This document shows, one piece after another, positions 1-8,574 of a DNA stretch of 64,000 nucleotides. The position numbers and the translations under genes are program-made. Source of the DNA: Mycobacterium szulgai (GTDB taxonomy: Bacteria > Actinomycetota > Actinomycetes > Mycobacteriales > Mycobacteriaceae); contig NZ_LQPW01000143.1 of the NCBI RefSeq assembly GCF_002116635.1, positions 16,537 to 80,536 of the forward strand, given 5' to 3'. Each line of letters starts with the position of its first letter. Within the stretch, counting starts at the first letter, position 1. The notes beneath the pieces were generated by a model. It was not told where the DNA came from. It made no database searches and saw nothing but the letters and a program-made list of their open reading frames with translations.

Positions 1-1320
1 GCTGTTGTCTCCGCCGGTGCCGGAGTTCCCGCCGCCGCCGCCGTTGCCGGCGTTGCCGCCGTTGCCGATCAGGCCGCCCTGGCCGCCGTTACCACCGAAG
101 CCGCCGAAGCCGCCGAAGCCGTTGAAGCTCAAGAAGCCGGATGCGGAGTTGCCCCCGTTGCCGCCCAGGCCGCCGACGCCGCCTTGCCCGCCATTGCCGT
201 AGATAAACCCGCCGTCACCGCCATTGCCGCCGAACCCGCCGCCACCGCCCTCACCGGCAGTACCGGTGGCGCCGATGGTGACCGACTGGCCCGCCCCGCC
301 CAATCCGCCATTACCCCCGGCGCCGCCGTTGCCGAACAGACCGGAGTTGCCGCCATTGCCGGCGGTGGCGCCGAAGCTGCCGCCGCTCACGCCGGCCGCG
401 ACCGTGTTATCGGCCACGAACGAGCCGCCATTGCCGGAGTTGCCACCTGCACCGCCGTCGCCGTACAGCCAGCCGCTGTGACCGCCATTGCCGCCATTGC
501 CGGCCGCCCCGGCATTGCCGGCAAGCTGCCCACCTGTCCCGCCGGTGCCGTTGCCGCCGTTGCCGCCCAGCCCGCCGATTCCGCCCTGGCCGAACAGCAG
601 GCCACCGGCCCCTCCTACGCCGCCGGCACCGCCATTGCCGCCGTTCAGGCCGCCACCGCCGACTGCGCCGCTGGCATTACCACCCAAACCGCCCGCGCCA
701 CCATTGCCACCCAGTCCATAGAGGAAACCACCGGCGCCGCCCGCACCGCCATTGCCGCCCGCCTGGCCGGGTTGATTGGTCCCACCGTTTGCACCCGCAC
801 CGCCCGCACCGCCGCTGCCGCCGTTGCCGAAGAAGCCGGCCGATCCACCGGCGCCGCCGTTCTGACCGACTCCCCCGGATCCGCCGTTGCCGCCGTTGCC
901 GTACAACCACCCGCCAGGGCCGCCGGCCCCGCCCGTCCCGTTGACCCCGTTCGCGCCGTTGCCGATCAGCGGGCGCCCGGTCAGCGCCACGAAGGGGTCG
1001 GTGGACGCCGCGGCGACGACCGCCTGCAGCGGCGATGCGTTGAGCGCCTCGGCGGTGGCGTATTGCTCCGCGCCGCCGCTGAGCAGCGAGACGATCTGGT
1101 CGTGGAAGGCAGCCGCTTGGGCGCTGAGCGTCTGGTAAGCCTGCGCGTGCGCGCCGAACAACATGGCCAGCGCCGTGGACACCTCGTCAGCGCCGGCGGA
1201 AACCAGAGCCGTGGTCGGGAAAGCCGCCATCGCGTTCGCCGAGCTGATCGTGGACCCGATACCGGCGAGGTCGTTGGCCGCGGCCGATAGGTACTCGGGA
1301 CCTGCGATCACCCACGACAT
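1..1320 (-). CDS. PE_PGRS family protein, C-terminus cut by window edge
   Basis: The first 440 codons are in the window; the stop lies beyond base 1. The start ATG at 1320 is preceded by GGGAGG at a good distance. The N-terminal ~95 residues are a PE domain (begins MSWVIAGPEYLSAAANDLAG, with the typical AADEVS/ALFG and YQ elements). A short linker reading PLIGNGANG leads into a Gly-Gly-Asn/Gly-Gly-Ala PGRS region that continues to the edge. PE_PGRS proteins are exported by ESX-5 in slow growers and are surface-associated; the role of this member is unknown. The triplet-periodic GC-rich DNA also gives long spurious frames on the plus strand. Confidence 0.93.
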   Translation of the reverse strand, partial: MSWVIAGPEYLSAAANDLAGIGSTISSANAMAAFPTTALVSAGADEVSTALAMLFGAHAQAYQTLSAQAAAFHDQIVSLLSGGAEQYATAEALNASPLQAVVAAASTDPFVALTGRPLIGNGANGVNGTGGAGGPGGWLYGNGGNGGSGGVGQNGGAGGSAGFFGNGGSGGAGGAGANGGTNQPGQAGGNGGAGGAGGFLYGLGGNGGAGGLGGNASGAVGGGGLNGGNGGAGGVGGAGGLLFGQGGIGGLGGNGGNGTGGTGGQLAGNAGAAGNGGNGGHSGWLYGDGGAGGNSGNGGSFVADNTVAAGVSGGSFGATAGNGGNSGLFGNGGAGGNGGLGGAGQSVTIGATGTAGEGGGGGFGGNGGDGGFIYGNGGQGGVGGLGGNGGNSASGFLSFNGFGGFGGFGGNGGQGGLIGNGGNAGNGGGGGNSGTGGDNS

Positions 1321-1404
1321 CTACGACCTCCCACCATCTCGACGGCCCCGCCACCGCCAGTGATCCACGACACATTACTCATTCGGGAGCAGATGTTATC
1401 GCGT

Positions 1405-1448
1405 TACGAGAGCTAGTCCGCCGCTTCGGAGAAATTTGTACTCTCGTA
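1405..1448. terminator. Inverted repeat between cobF and PE_PGRS
   Basis: TACGAGAG at 1405-1412 is a perfect inverted repeat of CTCTCGTA at 1441-1448, with a smaller TCCG/CGGA stem between. It begins immediately after the cobF stop and lies in the PE_PGRS upstream region. It could be a Rho-independent-like terminator of cobF, without a clear U-tract, or an operator. Function is inferred only from position. Confidence 0.35.
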
Positions 1449-2231
1449 TCAAAAATTGGCGCGATAGCTGTGCGATTCGCCCTGCGCCGAACGCAGTAAA
1501 TAGATGTCCATGAGCCAGCCGTGCCGCTCGCGGGCGTCGGCGCGCAGTGCCACGATTCGCTCCCCCACCTCCCCGACCGTGCCCGCTACCAGCAATTCGT
1601 CGTCGGTGCCCAGATACGCGCCCCACCAGATCTGGGTGTCCGGCGGGCAGGACCGGAACGAGCACTCGCCGTCGAGCATGACCACCGCCGAACCGGACAG
1701 CCCGTGCGCGCGCAGCTGTCTTCCCGTCGTAATCAGGACGGGCTCGCCAACTTCGTTGAGCGCAATGCGGTGCCGGGCGGTCAGCGCCTGCACCGCGGTG
1801 ATGCCCGGAATCACGTCGTAGCTGATGTCGACTTCAGCGGCGACGACCTCCAGGATGCGCAGTGTGCTGTCGTAGAGCGACGGATCGCCCCAGGCCAGAA
1901 AGGCGCCGACGCCATCGGGCTGCAGTTCGTCGCAGATGGCCGCCGCCCAGATCCGCGCGCGGGTGGCATGCCATTGCGAAACCCCTTCCCGATAGCCGGC
2001 CTCGACCGACCGCTGGGGGTCGGGCAGCTCGACGAATCGATAGCCGGGCTCGCGGATGAACCGCGCGCAGATCTTCCGGCGCAACGCCACCAGGTCGCTC
2101 TTGGCCTCACCTTTATCGATCGCGAAGAACACCTGGGTGTCGTTGAGCGCGTCGATCGCTTGGACGGTCACATAGTCGGGGTCCCCGGCGCCGATGCCGA
2201 TGACGTGGATATGCCGGCCCATGCCGGTCAA
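1449..2231 (-). CDS. cobF: Precorrin-6A synthase (deacetylating), CobF
   Basis: This 260-residue S-adenosylmethionine-dependent methyltransferase belongs to the tetrapyrrole methylase family. It methylates C-1 of precorrin-5 with loss of the acetyl group in the aerobic cobalamin pathway. The N-terminus has the family SAM loop (HVIGIGAGDPDYVTVQAI), the middle has AFLAWGDPSLYDS, and the centre has the VIPGITAVQALTARHRIAL element. Start is MTGMGRHIHV; the second Met three codons in is also possible. It is divergent from the diiron oxygenase gene. Established knowledge: cobF is missing from the M. tuberculosis complex but kept in related slow growers, so its presence argues against M. tuberculosis. 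Confidence 0.92.
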   Translation of the reverse strand: MTGMGRHIHVIGIGAGDPDYVTVQAIDALNDTQVFFAIDKGEAKSDLVALRRKICARFIREPGYRFVELPDPQRSVEAGYREGVSQWHATRARIWAAAICDELQPDGVGAFLAWGDPSLYDSTLRILEVVAAEVDISYDVIPGITAVQALTARHRIALNEVGEPVLITTGRQLRAHGLSGSAVVMLDGECSFRSCPPDTQIWWGAYLGTDDELLVAGTVGEVGERIVALRADARERHGWLMDIYLLRSAQGESHSYRANF

Positions 2232-2349
2232 ACTAGTGGAGACCGTCCGTTACCTATCCGAGACCGCCGGTACCCGGTACCAGAGGTATTGACTAAGTAG
2301 TGTGATCTGCCTAACGTCGGATTTACCCGATCGCGAAGGGACGTCAACG
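2232..2349. promoter_or_regulatory. Divergent promoter region, cobF / AurF-like gene
   Basis: This 118-bp spacer separates the two divergent genes. TTGACTAAG at about 2289-2297 resembles a -35-like sequence toward the plus-strand gene. GAAGGGA at 2335-2341 is a plausible ribosome binding site for the ATG at 2350. No clear operator was seen. Confidence 0.35.
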
Positions 2350-3255
2350 ATGACCACTGCGGTGAAACCAAGTGGGCCGAGTCGTGAAGAGTTCTCAGAG
2401 CGCCTGCTCAAAGGCTCGGTCAAGAAGTCCTACGAACCCGTCGTCGATATCGACTGGGATGCCCCGCTCGAACCGGACAAGTTCTATCTGCCGCCCCGCC
2501 TGGTGTCGTTGTACGGCACGCCGATGTGGGACGAGATGACCCGCGAGCAACAAATCGAGCTGTCCCGCCAGGAACTGGTGAACACGCTCTCGGCCGGAAT
2601 CTGGTTCGAGAACATGCTCAATCAGTCCTTGTTGCGCACCATCCTGCACGAGGACCCGACCAGCCGGTCGACGCACTACAAGCTGACCGAACTGGGTGAC
2701 GAGACCCGGCATATGGTGATGTTCGGCAAGGCCATCGAACGTATCGGCGCCAAACCGGTGCGCCCGCGGCGATTCCACCGGTGGGTCATCAATGCGCTGC
2801 CGCTGGCCTTCCAGCGGGGCTCGATGCTGTGGGTGGCGGCCCTGATCGGCGAGGAGATCTTCGACTCGCTGCAGCGGCAGATGATGGATGATCCGGAATT
2901 GCAGCCAATCATCCAGCGGCTCATGCGAATTCACGTCACCGAAGAGGCCCGCCATATCCAGTTCGCCCGTGACGGCGCGCGCAAACGGGCGGCCGAAATG
3001 CCGCGGTTCAACCGCTGGTTCATGGCCAACATCAACGGGCTGGGTGGGTACTTCTTCAATTACCTGTTCAGCAACCCGATTCCGTATGCACGCACGGGCC
3101 TGGACGCAAAGCGGGCGCGACGGACCGCGCGCACCAGCGAGCATCGCCGGGAAACGCAGATTGCCGGCTTCGCTCCGCTGGCAGCGTTTTTGACCGAGGT
3201 GGGCCTGATGGGCCCGATCGCCCGCCGCGGCTGGAAGCGCAGCAGGTTTCTGTGA
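2350..3255 (+). CDS. AurF-like diiron oxygenase (p-aminobenzoate N-oxygenase family)
   Basis: A 301-residue protein, chosen from the ATG at 2350 because GAAGGGA lies just upstream; 16 codons of open frame precede it. It has the carboxylate/histidine pattern of ferritin-like diiron enzymes: EN in GIWFENMLNQ, ELGDETRHMVMF (E..ETRH), GEEIFDSLQ and VTEEARHIQFA (EE..H). AurF-type enzymes N-oxygenate arylamines; mycobacterial homologues have uncharacterised substrates. Its stop overlaps the next gene's GTG by four bases, so the two are probably co-translated and may act on the same compound. Confidence 0.8.
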   Translation: MTTAVKPSGPSREEFSERLLKGSVKKSYEPVVDIDWDAPLEPDKFYLPPRLVSLYGTPMWDEMTREQQIELSRQELVNTLSAGIWFENMLNQSLLRTILHEDPTSRSTHYKLTELGDETRHMVMFGKAIERIGAKPVRPRRFHRWVINALPLAFQRGSMLWVAALIGEEIFDSLQRQMMDDPELQPIIQRLMRIHVTEEARHIQFARDGARKRAAEMPRFNRWFMANINGLGGYFFNYLFSNPIPYARTGLDAKRARRTARTSEHRRETQIAGFAPLAAFLTEVGLMGPIARRGWKRSRFL

Positions 3256-4436
3256 CCCAGGCGCCGGCGCACTACCACGTCGTTGTTGTCGGCCACCCAG
3301 CCGCCGGTCTGCCCGCAGCAGCCCTGGTTCTGCCCAGCGATGAAGTCCTCGGTTCGGTCTTCGACGACTCGACCGACACCTGGGTGCTGAGCACGGCCGA
3401 CCAAACCGTGCGCGCGGGCGTCGTCCTCGCCACCGATCCGGCCGGCTATACGCCGTGGATACCCGAACTCCCCGGCGTCTTCGGGGGTCAGTCGTTTGCC
3501 GCGGCGGCCTGGGACGCCGATTTCGATCCAGCCGGCAAGCACATCGCGGTGATCGGCACCGACGCGGCCGCCGCCCACTACCTCGGCGGGCTGACCGAAT
3601 CGGCGAGATCGGTAACAGCTTTCGCCCACGCGCCGCGCCGCTTCATCACCGAGATACCGCTGCCGTCCACCCGCGCCAGGCGCTGGCTGCGCCGCCATAC
3701 CCGGCGCGAGCGGGCGCAGCCGGCGGTGCGACGGGTGAATTCGGCGATCCAGGCCGTGACGTCGTCGGGTATCCGCACCAGCGACGGCGTCGAGCACCGC
3801 GCCGACGTCATCATCTACGGCACCGGCTACGCCGTCGGCGACTCCGACTGGAATCTGGTCGGCTCGCGCGGGGTGACCATCCGCCAGGCCTGGGACGACG
3901 GCATGGAGCCGTTTTTCGGCGTGGCCGTGCACGGCTTCCCCAACTACTTCTTCCTGACCGGGCCCGATTTCGGTACCCAGGCGAGCTATATCGCCGAGTG
4001 CCTGCAACTCATGAACCACACCGCCAGCACCCGCATCGAGGTGCGCCGCAGCAGCCAGCAGCTGTTCAACGAGCGCGCCCAGCTGACACCCGCCGCCGCG
4101 CCGCCGGTGGCGGCCGCTTTCGACATGTCCTCGGACGCCCCCGATTCAGCGGAGGGTCATTGCGGCTATGACGGCACCGCGACCCTGGACCTGGGTGGCG
4201 TCCGCCACGCCGTGCGCGTCCGGCTCACCGGTCACCTTGACCCGATCGACGGCAATTACCACTGGCAGGGGACCGTGTTCGTGCGGCTGCCGCTGGAGTC
4301 GCTCAAGCACGGGCGGGCGGCCACGCTCACCGTCGGCGAACACAGCGCGCCTGCACGAATCATCGAAGAAACACCGTGGGGCACACACTCGGTCGCCGGC
4401 GTGGGCACACCGCCCTATGCCCGCAGTGGCCGCTGA
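3252..4436 (+). CDS. Degenerate flavin monooxygenase-like protein with C-terminal DUF4873-type domain
   Basis: 394 residues from a GTG that overlaps the preceding stop (GTGA). It resembles the M. tuberculosis Rv0943c monooxygenase region. Residues 1-290 follow the FAD-dependent monooxygenase fold, but the first dinucleotide-binding loop reads VVVGHPAAGL rather than GxGxxG, and much of the usual FAD domain is missing. The second Rossmann loop reads VIGTDAAAAHYL. The family hallmarks IIYGTGY and PNYFFLTGP (NADPH/FAD contact and C-terminal motif) are kept. From about residue 300 a beta-rich domain (CGYDGTATLDLGGVRHAVRV...) matches the DUF4873 type. It may be a non-canonical or inactive partner of the diiron oxygenase. 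Confidence 0.72.
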   Translation: MTQAPAHYHVVVVGHPAAGLPAAALVLPSDEVLGSVFDDSTDTWVLSTADQTVRAGVVLATDPAGYTPWIPELPGVFGGQSFAAAAWDADFDPAGKHIAVIGTDAAAAHYLGGLTESARSVTAFAHAPRRFITEIPLPSTRARRWLRRHTRRERAQPAVRRVNSAIQAVTSSGIRTSDGVEHRADVIIYGTGYAVGDSDWNLVGSRGVTIRQAWDDGMEPFFGVAVHGFPNYFFLTGPDFGTQASYIAECLQLMNHTASTRIEVRRSSQQLFNERAQLTPAAAPPVAAAFDMSSDAPDSAEGHCGYDGTATLDLGGVRHAVRVRLTGHLDPIDGNYHWQGTVFVRLPLESLKHGRAATLTVGEHSAPARIIEETPWGTHSVAGVGTPPYARSGR

Positions 4437-4640
4437 CGCCACCCGCACATCCGTCGTCTGATGTGCGAATTCACCGCTTTCGGCGGTCAGAATCCCGATA
4501 GGCTGAGGATCTCCCAGGCAACAGGTTGGCCGCACGCTGTTAGTGGGTAATCCTGCTGGGTGGCGTGTGCTGCAGCAGACTACAGGGCAAACGAGAACGG
4601 TATGTTCGGCGTAGTGGCGGTCGGTGCTCCGGACTGGCGC

Positions 4641-4661
4641 GGTCGAGTCGGCTACTCGACC
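4641..4661. repeat. Perfect 8-bp inverted repeat in 360-bp non-coding stretch
   Basis: GGTCGAGT at 4641-4648, spacer CGGCT, then ACTCGACC at 4654-4661; the arms extend outward with GC-rich pairing. It sits in the 4437-4796 stretch where no convincing gene is seen. A weaker hairpin (ACCGC/GCGGT) lies near 4470, just after the monooxygenase-like gene. Either could end that transcript or regulate the STAS gene downstream. Confidence 0.4.
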
Positions 4662-4796
4662 CGCGCCCAGGTTGCAGCGCAACAAGGTGCACAAATCGGG
4701 GCCGTTGTCCGAAGATAGAATTTCCGCCGTCAAACGTGCAGCACGAGAGGCGGCATCCTCAAGCAATTGGCGGGGCAGGAGTTCGAGGAGCAGGCG

Positions 4797-4856
4797 ATGG
4801 AACCGGACGACCCGATAGCGCTGGCAGGCCGGTTCGTGCGAGGGTGGCTTCAGTGA
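4797..4856 (+). CDS. Possible 19-codon leader peptide upstream of STAS gene
   Basis: An ATG at 4797 with GAGGAG six bases upstream opens a 19-residue frame (MEPDDPIALAGRFVRGWLQ). Its TGA overlaps the GTG start of the next gene (GTGA, 4853-4856). The strong ribosome binding site and four-base overlap suggest translational coupling. There is no homology evidence; an in-frame TTG at 4767 would extend it to 29 residues. It could instead be chance. Confidence 0.35.
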   Translation: MEPDDPIALAGRFVRGWLQ

Positions 4857-5617
4857 ACGCGGTAGCCAAGTCCTCGAACTCGTTAGCCATTGCGGCCAGA
4901 ACTGAGGAGTCGACCGTCTTCCTGACAGCCGACGGAGTGCTCGACGCCAACAATTCCGCCGAACTCCGCGACACGGTCATGAAGGCCACCCTCGACGAGC
5001 CGTCGGCCGTCGTCATCGACGTGACAGGGCTTCAGGTTGCCGACGACGCCGGCTGGACGGTCTTCATCAGTGCGCGCTGGCAGGTCGACACCCGGCCCGA
5101 CGTGCCGATCGTCCTGGTCTGCGGCAACCGCGCGGCCCGCGAGGCGATCACCCGCAGCGGGGTCACCCGCTTCATGCCGGTGTATCCGACCGTGAAAGGG
5201 GCCAGTAAAGGCCTCGCGAAGATCGCGCGCCGCAACTTCCGCCATGCCCAAGCCCAACTGCCGGCCAACCTGACCAGCCTTCGCGAGTCCCGCCGGCTGG
5301 TACGCGAGTGGCTTACCGCCTGGTCGAAGCCGAGGCTGATTCCGGTGGCGTTGGTCGTGGTCAACGTGTTCATCGAAAATGTCCTGGAACACACCGGCAG
5401 CGACCCGGTGGTGCGCGTCGAGTGCGACGGTCCGACCGCCACGATCGCGGTGTCCGACGGCAGCGGGGCGCCGGCGGTGCGGCTGTCCTCACCCCCGAAG
5501 GGCATTGACGTGTCCGGCTTGGCGATCGTCGACGCGCTGTCGCGAGCGTGGGGTAGCACGCCCACCTCGTCGGGCAAAACGGTCTGGGCGGTCATCGGCC
5601 CGGAAAACCAGCTTTGA
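4853..5617 (+). CDS. STAS domain + HATPase-like protein (anti-sigma regulatory type)
   Basis: 254 residues from the GTG at 4853. Residues ~5-110 form a STAS fold (STVFLTADGVLDANNSAELR; VVIDVTGLQVADDAGW), the class that includes anti-anti-sigma factors. Residues ~150-254 look like a GHKL ATPase of the anti-sigma kinase type: N-box NVFIENVLEHTG, D-containing VSDGSGAP, and final SGKTVWAVIGPE. A protein joining both halves of a partner-switching module is unusual. The same gene order next to the LLM protein occurs in M. tuberculosis (Rv0941c-Rv0940c). The usual phospho-acceptor Ser/Thr cannot be assigned with certainty. Confidence 0.7.
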   Translation: MNAVAKSSNSLAIAARTEESTVFLTADGVLDANNSAELRDTVMKATLDEPSAVVIDVTGLQVADDAGWTVFISARWQVDTRPDVPIVLVCGNRAAREAITRSGVTRFMPVYPTVKGASKGLAKIARRNFRHAQAQLPANLTSLRESRRLVREWLTAWSKPRLIPVALVVVNVFIENVLEHTGSDPVVRVECDGPTATIAVSDGSGAPAVRLSSPPKGIDVSGLAIVDALSRAWGSTPTSSGKTVWAVIGPENQL

Positions 5618-5618
5618 C

Positions 5619-6488
5619 GTGCGGTTCAGTTACGCGGAATCACTGACCGACCCGGCCTTCTATATTCCCCTGGCCAAAGCGGCCGAGGCGGCCGGCTACC
5701 ACAGCATGACGATCGCCGACAGCCTCGCCTACCCCTACGAGTCGGATTCGAAGTATCCGTACACCCCCGACGGCAACCGCGAGTTTCTCGACGGCAAGGA
5801 AATCGTCGAAACCTTCGTCTTGACAGCGGCGTTGGGGGCGGTGACCACGACGCTGCGGTTCAACTTCTTTGTGCTCAAGCTGCCCGTGCGCCCACCGGCG
5901 CTGGTGGCCAAGCAGGTGGGTTCGCTGGCCGCGTTGATCGGCAACCGGGTGGGCCTCGGGGTGGGCACTAGCCCGTGGCCCGAGGACTACGAGCTGATGG
6001 GTGTCCCATTCGCCAAGCGCGGCAAGCGGATGGACGAATGCATCGAGATCGTGCAGGGACTCACCACCGGCGAGTACTTCGAGTTCCACGGCGAGTTCTA
6101 CGACATTCCCAAGACGAAGATGTCCCCGGCTCCCAGCCAGCCGATCCCGATTCTGGTCGGCGGTCACGCCGATGCGGCGCTGCGGCGCGCGGCCCGGCTG
6201 GACGGCTGGATGCACGGCGGCGGCAGCGACCCCGAGGAACTCGATCGACTCATCAAGCGCGTCAAACAGTTTCGCGCCGAAGAGGGTAAAACGGGCCCGT
6301 TCGAGATTCACGTGATCTCGATGGACAGCTACACCGTCGACGGTATCAAGCGCCTGGAGGACAAGGGCGTCACCGACGTCATCGTCGGCTTTCGCTGGCC
6401 CTACATCAACGGACCCGACACTGAGCCGCTGGAGCGCAAGATCCGCAACCTGGAGAAGTACGCCGACAAAGTGATGTCCAAAGTCTAA
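5619..6488 (+). CDS. LLM-class F420-dependent oxidoreductase-like protein
   Basis: 289 residues from the GTG at 5619, one base after the upstream stop. It has the luciferase-like TIM-barrel pattern: VRFSYAESLTDP start, YHSMTIADSL, RVGLGVGTSPWPEDYELMGV, GKRMDECIEIVQGL and PIPILVGGHADAALRRAARL. Such proteins use F420 or flavin to oxidise or reduce small molecules. It resembles M. tuberculosis Rv0940c by sequence style and neighbourhood. The substrate is unknown. It ends convergently with the SDR gene, overlapping by four bases, and marks the left border of the accessory terpenoid block. Confidence 0.85.
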   Translation: MRFSYAESLTDPAFYIPLAKAAEAAGYHSMTIADSLAYPYESDSKYPYTPDGNREFLDGKEIVETFVLTAALGAVTTTLRFNFFVLKLPVRPPALVAKQVGSLAALIGNRVGLGVGTSPWPEDYELMGVPFAKRGKRMDECIEIVQGLTTGEYFEFHGEFYDIPKTKMSPAPSQPIPILVGGHADAALRRAARLDGWMHGGGSDPEELDRLIKRVKQFRAEEGKTGPFEIHVISMDSYTVDGIKRLEDKGVTDVIVGFRWPYINGPDTEPLERKIRNLEKYADKVMSKV

Positions 6489-7312
6489 GCACTGCAGGAA
6501 TTCTCGCTGAGGAGCGCTCGGATTTGGGGCATGGCCGGCAAGTGCGCAAGCAGGCCGCTGTCGGCGGCGATCACCTGCCCGGTAATGAGCGCCGCCCGGT
6601 CCGAGGCCAGGAAACAGACCAGTTCGGCGATGTCACGCGGTTCGCCGATGCGCCCGCCAAGGTGGTGGGCGGTGAAAATCTCGACGATCGGCTGCGGCAG
6701 CCCCACCTGGAGTTTCGGGGTGCGCACCAAACCGGGCGCGATCGCGTTGCAGCGGATACCGTGGCACCCGTATTGCGTTGCCACATAACGGGTCAGGGTT
6801 TCGATAGCGGCCTTGGTGCAGGCGTATGCCGTCGACATGTCGTAGGCGGCATGGGCGGTTGCCGAAGAGATGTTGACGATAGCGCCCCCGCCCGAGCTGA
6901 TGAGCCGGGGAATCGCATGCTTGCACATGAGCATGGTGCCGCGGGCATTGACCGCGAAGGTCTGGTCCCACATATCGGCTGTCATCTCGGTGACCAGCGC
7001 GTCGGCGACGTCGGCATGCGCGGCGTTGTTGTCCACGACATCGAGCCGGCCCAATGTGTCGACGGTGAAATCGATCAGGGCGCGCACTGATGCTTCGTCG
7101 GTGAGATCGACCGCGTGGTGGACGGCTCCCTCGCCGACGGCGGCGGCTGCGCCGGCGAGGTCGGTCTCGGCCAGGTCGGCCAACACAACATGGGCACCCG
7201 CGTGCGCCAACACCCGCGACGTCTCTAATCCGATACCACCGCATGCACCGGTGACAATCGCAACCTTGCCTTCGAGTTCTGCTGCCATAGCCGCTCGGCT
7301 GACTAGTCCCAT
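6485..7312 (-). CDS. Short-chain dehydrogenase/reductase
   Basis: 275 residues if started at 7312; MAAELEGKVAIVTGACGGIG at 7288 is an equally good start. It is a classical SDR: TGACGGIG cofactor loop, DNNAA in place of NNAG, active-site Ser in NISSAT, and YACTK catalytic Tyr/Lys. The start overlaps the end of the P450 gene by ten bases, so the pair forms an operon read from the 8.6-kb divergent promoter. It likely oxidises an alcohol made by the P450, or reduces a ketone. Confidence 0.88.
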   Translation of the reverse strand: MGLVSRAAMAAELEGKVAIVTGACGGIGLETSRVLAHAGAHVVLADLAETDLAGAAAAVGEGAVHHAVDLTDEASVRALIDFTVDTLGRLDVVDNNAAHADVADALVTEMTADMWDQTFAVNARGTMLMCKHAIPRLISSGGGAIVNISSATAHAAYDMSTAYACTKAAIETLTRYVATQYGCHGIRCNAIAPGLVRTPKLQVGLPQPIVEIFTAHHLGGRIGEPRDIAELVCFLASDRAALITGQVIAADSGLLAHLPAMPQIRALLSENSCSA

Positions 7313-8574
7313 ACCACCGGAAGCGCCGACGGCCTGCGGAAGTGCATGCCGGTGATCAACGGCGGCGGCGCATCGGGATCGCAGCGCAAATTGGGCAGGT
7401 TGTCCAACATCGCCTCGATCAGTGCCGTGATCTGGCGCCGAGTGGTGTTGATGCCCGTGCAGATATGCGGACCGAAACCGAAGCTGACGTGGTGTGGTCC
7501 CGTGCGCCCGATGCGGAACTCGTCGGGATCGGGCGGATAAGCCTCGGGGTCCCTGTTGGCCGACCCGATGGCCACCAGCAGCGGCGTTCCGGCAGCGAGC
7601 TTCGTGCCTCGAATAACAACCTCGCGGGTGGTGATGCGCGGCAAGAAGACCGCAGGCGATTCGAGGCGCTCGCCCTCGACGAGCGCCAGCTGCAGGCGGC
7701 TGCGATCCCGGCGGATACGTTCCAGCTCGTCTGGCCGTTGCAGCAGCAGCGTCAACGTGTTCAAGAACTGGCGGGTCGTGTTATCCGTCGCCGCCAGCAG
7801 CAGCGCCCGCATGAACGACGTGATCTGCTCGTCGTCGAGAACGCCGCCGTCATACTCGGCTCGGATAAGGGAACTGACAAGGTCGTTTCGCGACGCACCG
7901 GCTGCCCGCGCGCGCTGCACGACCGGCAGCAGGCGATGCCATTGCCGCTCCGAGGCCTCGACGGCTCGGTCGAACCTGCGCCGAACTTGCTCTGCTTGCA
8001 CCGGATCTGGGGTGGACCACCCCGCCAGCAGGATGCTCAGTCCATCGATCTCGAACTCTTCGTAGCTGTCTTCGTGGTCCTGCAGGCCCAAGATTTCATA
8101 CGTCGCCCGCAACGGGTATTCCAGAGCCACTTCGATGAGGTCCGCACCGCGCTTGGAAGCCATCTCCGCCACGAGCTTTGCGGCCAGTGGCCGAAAGGTG
8201 TTCTCGTCCCACGCATTCAGGAGCTTGCCGCCGAAAACCGATTGCAGGTAGCCGCGCCACTGGCGGTGCTCGGCGCCGTCCAGCGCCAGGATCGAGCGCC
8301 CGATCAAAGCACCCTGGGAGACTTCCCAGATGCTGCTCGAGAAGGTTTCCGAATCGCGCAGGACGGCCATGATGTCGTCGTAGCGAAACACCGTGTACGT
8401 CTCGTCCGCGCGGTCACCGATGAAGGACGGAACTCCGAGTTCAACCATGATGTCGCCCTTCATCACCGGCGTCTCGCGCCGGTGCCGGGCGAGCACCGAA
8501 TAGGGATCATCCATCGTCGACACGCGGAAGGCTTCCCCGAGTTCTTCTGAGAGTTGGGCAACCGATGGGCTCAT
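7303..8574 (-). CDS. Cytochrome P450
   Basis: 423 residues from ATG 8574 (MSPSVAQLSEELG); an upstream in-frame extension to 8700 would run through the promoter and is rejected. The I-helix reads LLLAATDNTTR (Asn in place of a Thr), the K-helix ExxR is EGER, and the heme loop is FGFGPHICTG with ligand Cys372. TAGCGT followed seven bases later by the ATG suggests a leaderless transcript, with a shared palindrome centred ~72 bp upstream. Type, substrate and electron donor are unknown. It is co-transcribed with the SDR at 6485. Confidence 0.92.
   Translation of the reverse strand: MSPSVAQLSEELGEAFRVSTMDDPYSVLARHRRETPVMKGDIMVELGVPSFIGDRADETYTVFRYDDIMAVLRDSETFSSSIWEVSQGALIGRSILALDGAEHRQWRGYLQSVFGGKLLNAWDENTFRPLAAKLVAEMASKRGADLIEVALEYPLRATYEILGLQDHEDSYEEFEIDGLSILLAGWSTPDPVQAEQVRRRFDRAVEASERQWHRLLPVVQRARAAGASRNDLVSSLIRAEYDGGVLDDEQITSFMRALLLAATDNTTRQFLNTLTLLLQRPDELERIRRDRSRLQLALVEGERLESPAVFLPRITTREVVIRGTKLAAGTPLLVAIGSANRDPEAYPPDPDEFRIGRTGPHHVSFGFGPHICTGINTTRRQITALIEAMLDNLPNLRCDPDAPPPLITGMHFRRPSALPVVWD

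Noticed and set aside
184..1290. Long plus-strand open frame across the PE_PGRS gene
   Set aside because: It mirrors the GC-rich triplet repeats of the minus-strand PGRS; the Ala/Pro-rich composition has no family pattern and the minus strand gives a complete PE domain with ribosome binding site.
4146..4766. 206-codon minus-strand frame opposite the monooxygenase end
   Set aside because: Cys/Thr-rich, no ribosome binding site or family resemblance; overlaps a supported gene.
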